In this document: positions 13,425 to 13,770 of the stretch, one piece after another
How positions within the stretch are numbered: the stretch's first letter is position 1
How the letters are laid out: every line of letters starts with the position of its first letter
Origin: Betaproteobacteria bacterium
GTDB lineage: Bacteria > Pseudomonadota > Gammaproteobacteria > Burkholderiales > SG8-41
DNA: 13,770 nt
Reading direction: 5' to 3'
Assembly: GCA_020028375.1 (NCBI GenBank)
Contig: JAHZNX010000023.1
Coordinates: 1 to 13,770 of the forward strand
Position numbers and translations under genes: made by a program
Notes under the pieces: generated by a model
What the model was told of the DNA's origin: nothing
Database searches by the model: none
The model's input: the letters and a program-made list of their open reading frames with translations, nothing else

Positions 13425-13770
13425 ATTTTTCGCACGTGGCGAATGACGCGCGGAGGGCAGCAAAGCGCTCTCGCGCGGGAATTCTGGGCCGGCGGGTGCT
13501 GCGTTCTTCAGTGTGAACCGCGCCAGCGCGCAAGCCCGAACCGACGTGCGAAACGCGATTCGCGATGTCCGGCTGCTTGGCTCATGGACGCCGCTGCGCC
13601 GCCCGCGGATGCGCTGCAAGGAATGGTTAAACTCGCTCACCACACGGAAGTAGCGATACTAGACGAACTACGCGCTCACGACACGCTGAGAATTTCGGGG
13701 TTCCGCGCCTGGCGCGGGATCCACCGGCAAACCGCACGAGACATCAGGATCATCACGTCCAGCATGCTCA
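13425..13770 (+). other. Probable long untranslated leader; no recognisable gene to the window edge
   Basis: About 340 bases follow the predicted rightward start without a recognisable coding sequence. A frame opens at ATG 13623 and stays open to the window end (49 codons, beginning MVKLAHHTEV), but it matches no family I know, lacks a well-spaced ribosome binding site, and is not the RNase E N-terminus (MKRMLxNATQ). A small stem CCGCGC/GCGCGG lies at 13703-13717. E. coli rne has a 361-base leader used for autoregulation, so a similar leader is possible. Minus-strand open frames here look like GC-rich shadows. Confidence 0.35.

Noticed and set aside
13414..13533. 40-residue N-terminal extension of rluC
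   Set aside because: Not conserved in the family, and it would run through a strong promoter region. The ATG at 13413 gives the standard RluC N-terminus.

Overview
The window is a GC-rich piece of bacterial chromosome. It carries the conserved fatty-acid and phospholipid synthesis cluster with its usual housekeeping neighbours. The gene order (rluC, sppA, RsmI-like methylase, maf/yceF, yceD, rpmF, plsX, fabH, fabD, fabG, acpP, fabF, mltG, tmk, holB, tatD), the cysteine-free bL32 protein and the 36K-type SppA with its C-terminal Ser/Lys dyad point to a betaproteobacterium. That is inference from recalled gene order and motifs; no search was run. I see no mobile-element genes, CRISPR array, tRNA or rRNA, and no gene that looks like a defence or otherwise undescribed system.

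Layout. A tight minus-strand block runs from yceD (starts 9993) down to tatD (ends 215), with short gaps or 4-base overlaps (plsX/fabH, fabD/fabG, mltG/tmk). It makes a ribosomal protein (rpmF), commits acyl groups to phospholipid (plsX), builds acyl chains on acyl carrier protein (fabH, fabD, fabG, acpP, fabF), terminates glycan strands (mltG), supplies dTTP and a clamp-loader subunit (tmk, holB), and ends with a TatD-family DNase. A TTGACA-N17-TATCAT promoter directly in front of yceD probably drives the block. A second promoter probably drives acpP. The only long internal gap (5189-5532) holds the acpP promoter and leader plus a composite palindromic repeat bounded by two copies of the fabG 3' end.

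Maf/yceF and an RsmI-like methyltransferase lie on the plus strand (10085-11375), divergent from yceD and convergent with sppA. The two convergent genes overlap by 8 bases, and a perfect intrinsic terminator for sppA is embedded in the methyltransferase coding sequence. SppA and rluC are on the minus strand. A strong plus-strand promoter overlaps the rluC upstream region and points off the right end of the window, where rne is expected by analogy with E. coli; no rne coding sequence is recognisable before the window ends.

The most noteworthy items are small: the repeat insertion at the fabG tail, the terminator inside a coding sequence, the nearly leaderless yceD promoter, the palindrome at the acpP transcription start, the absence of pilZ between holB and tatD, and the AT-rich patch beyond tatD.
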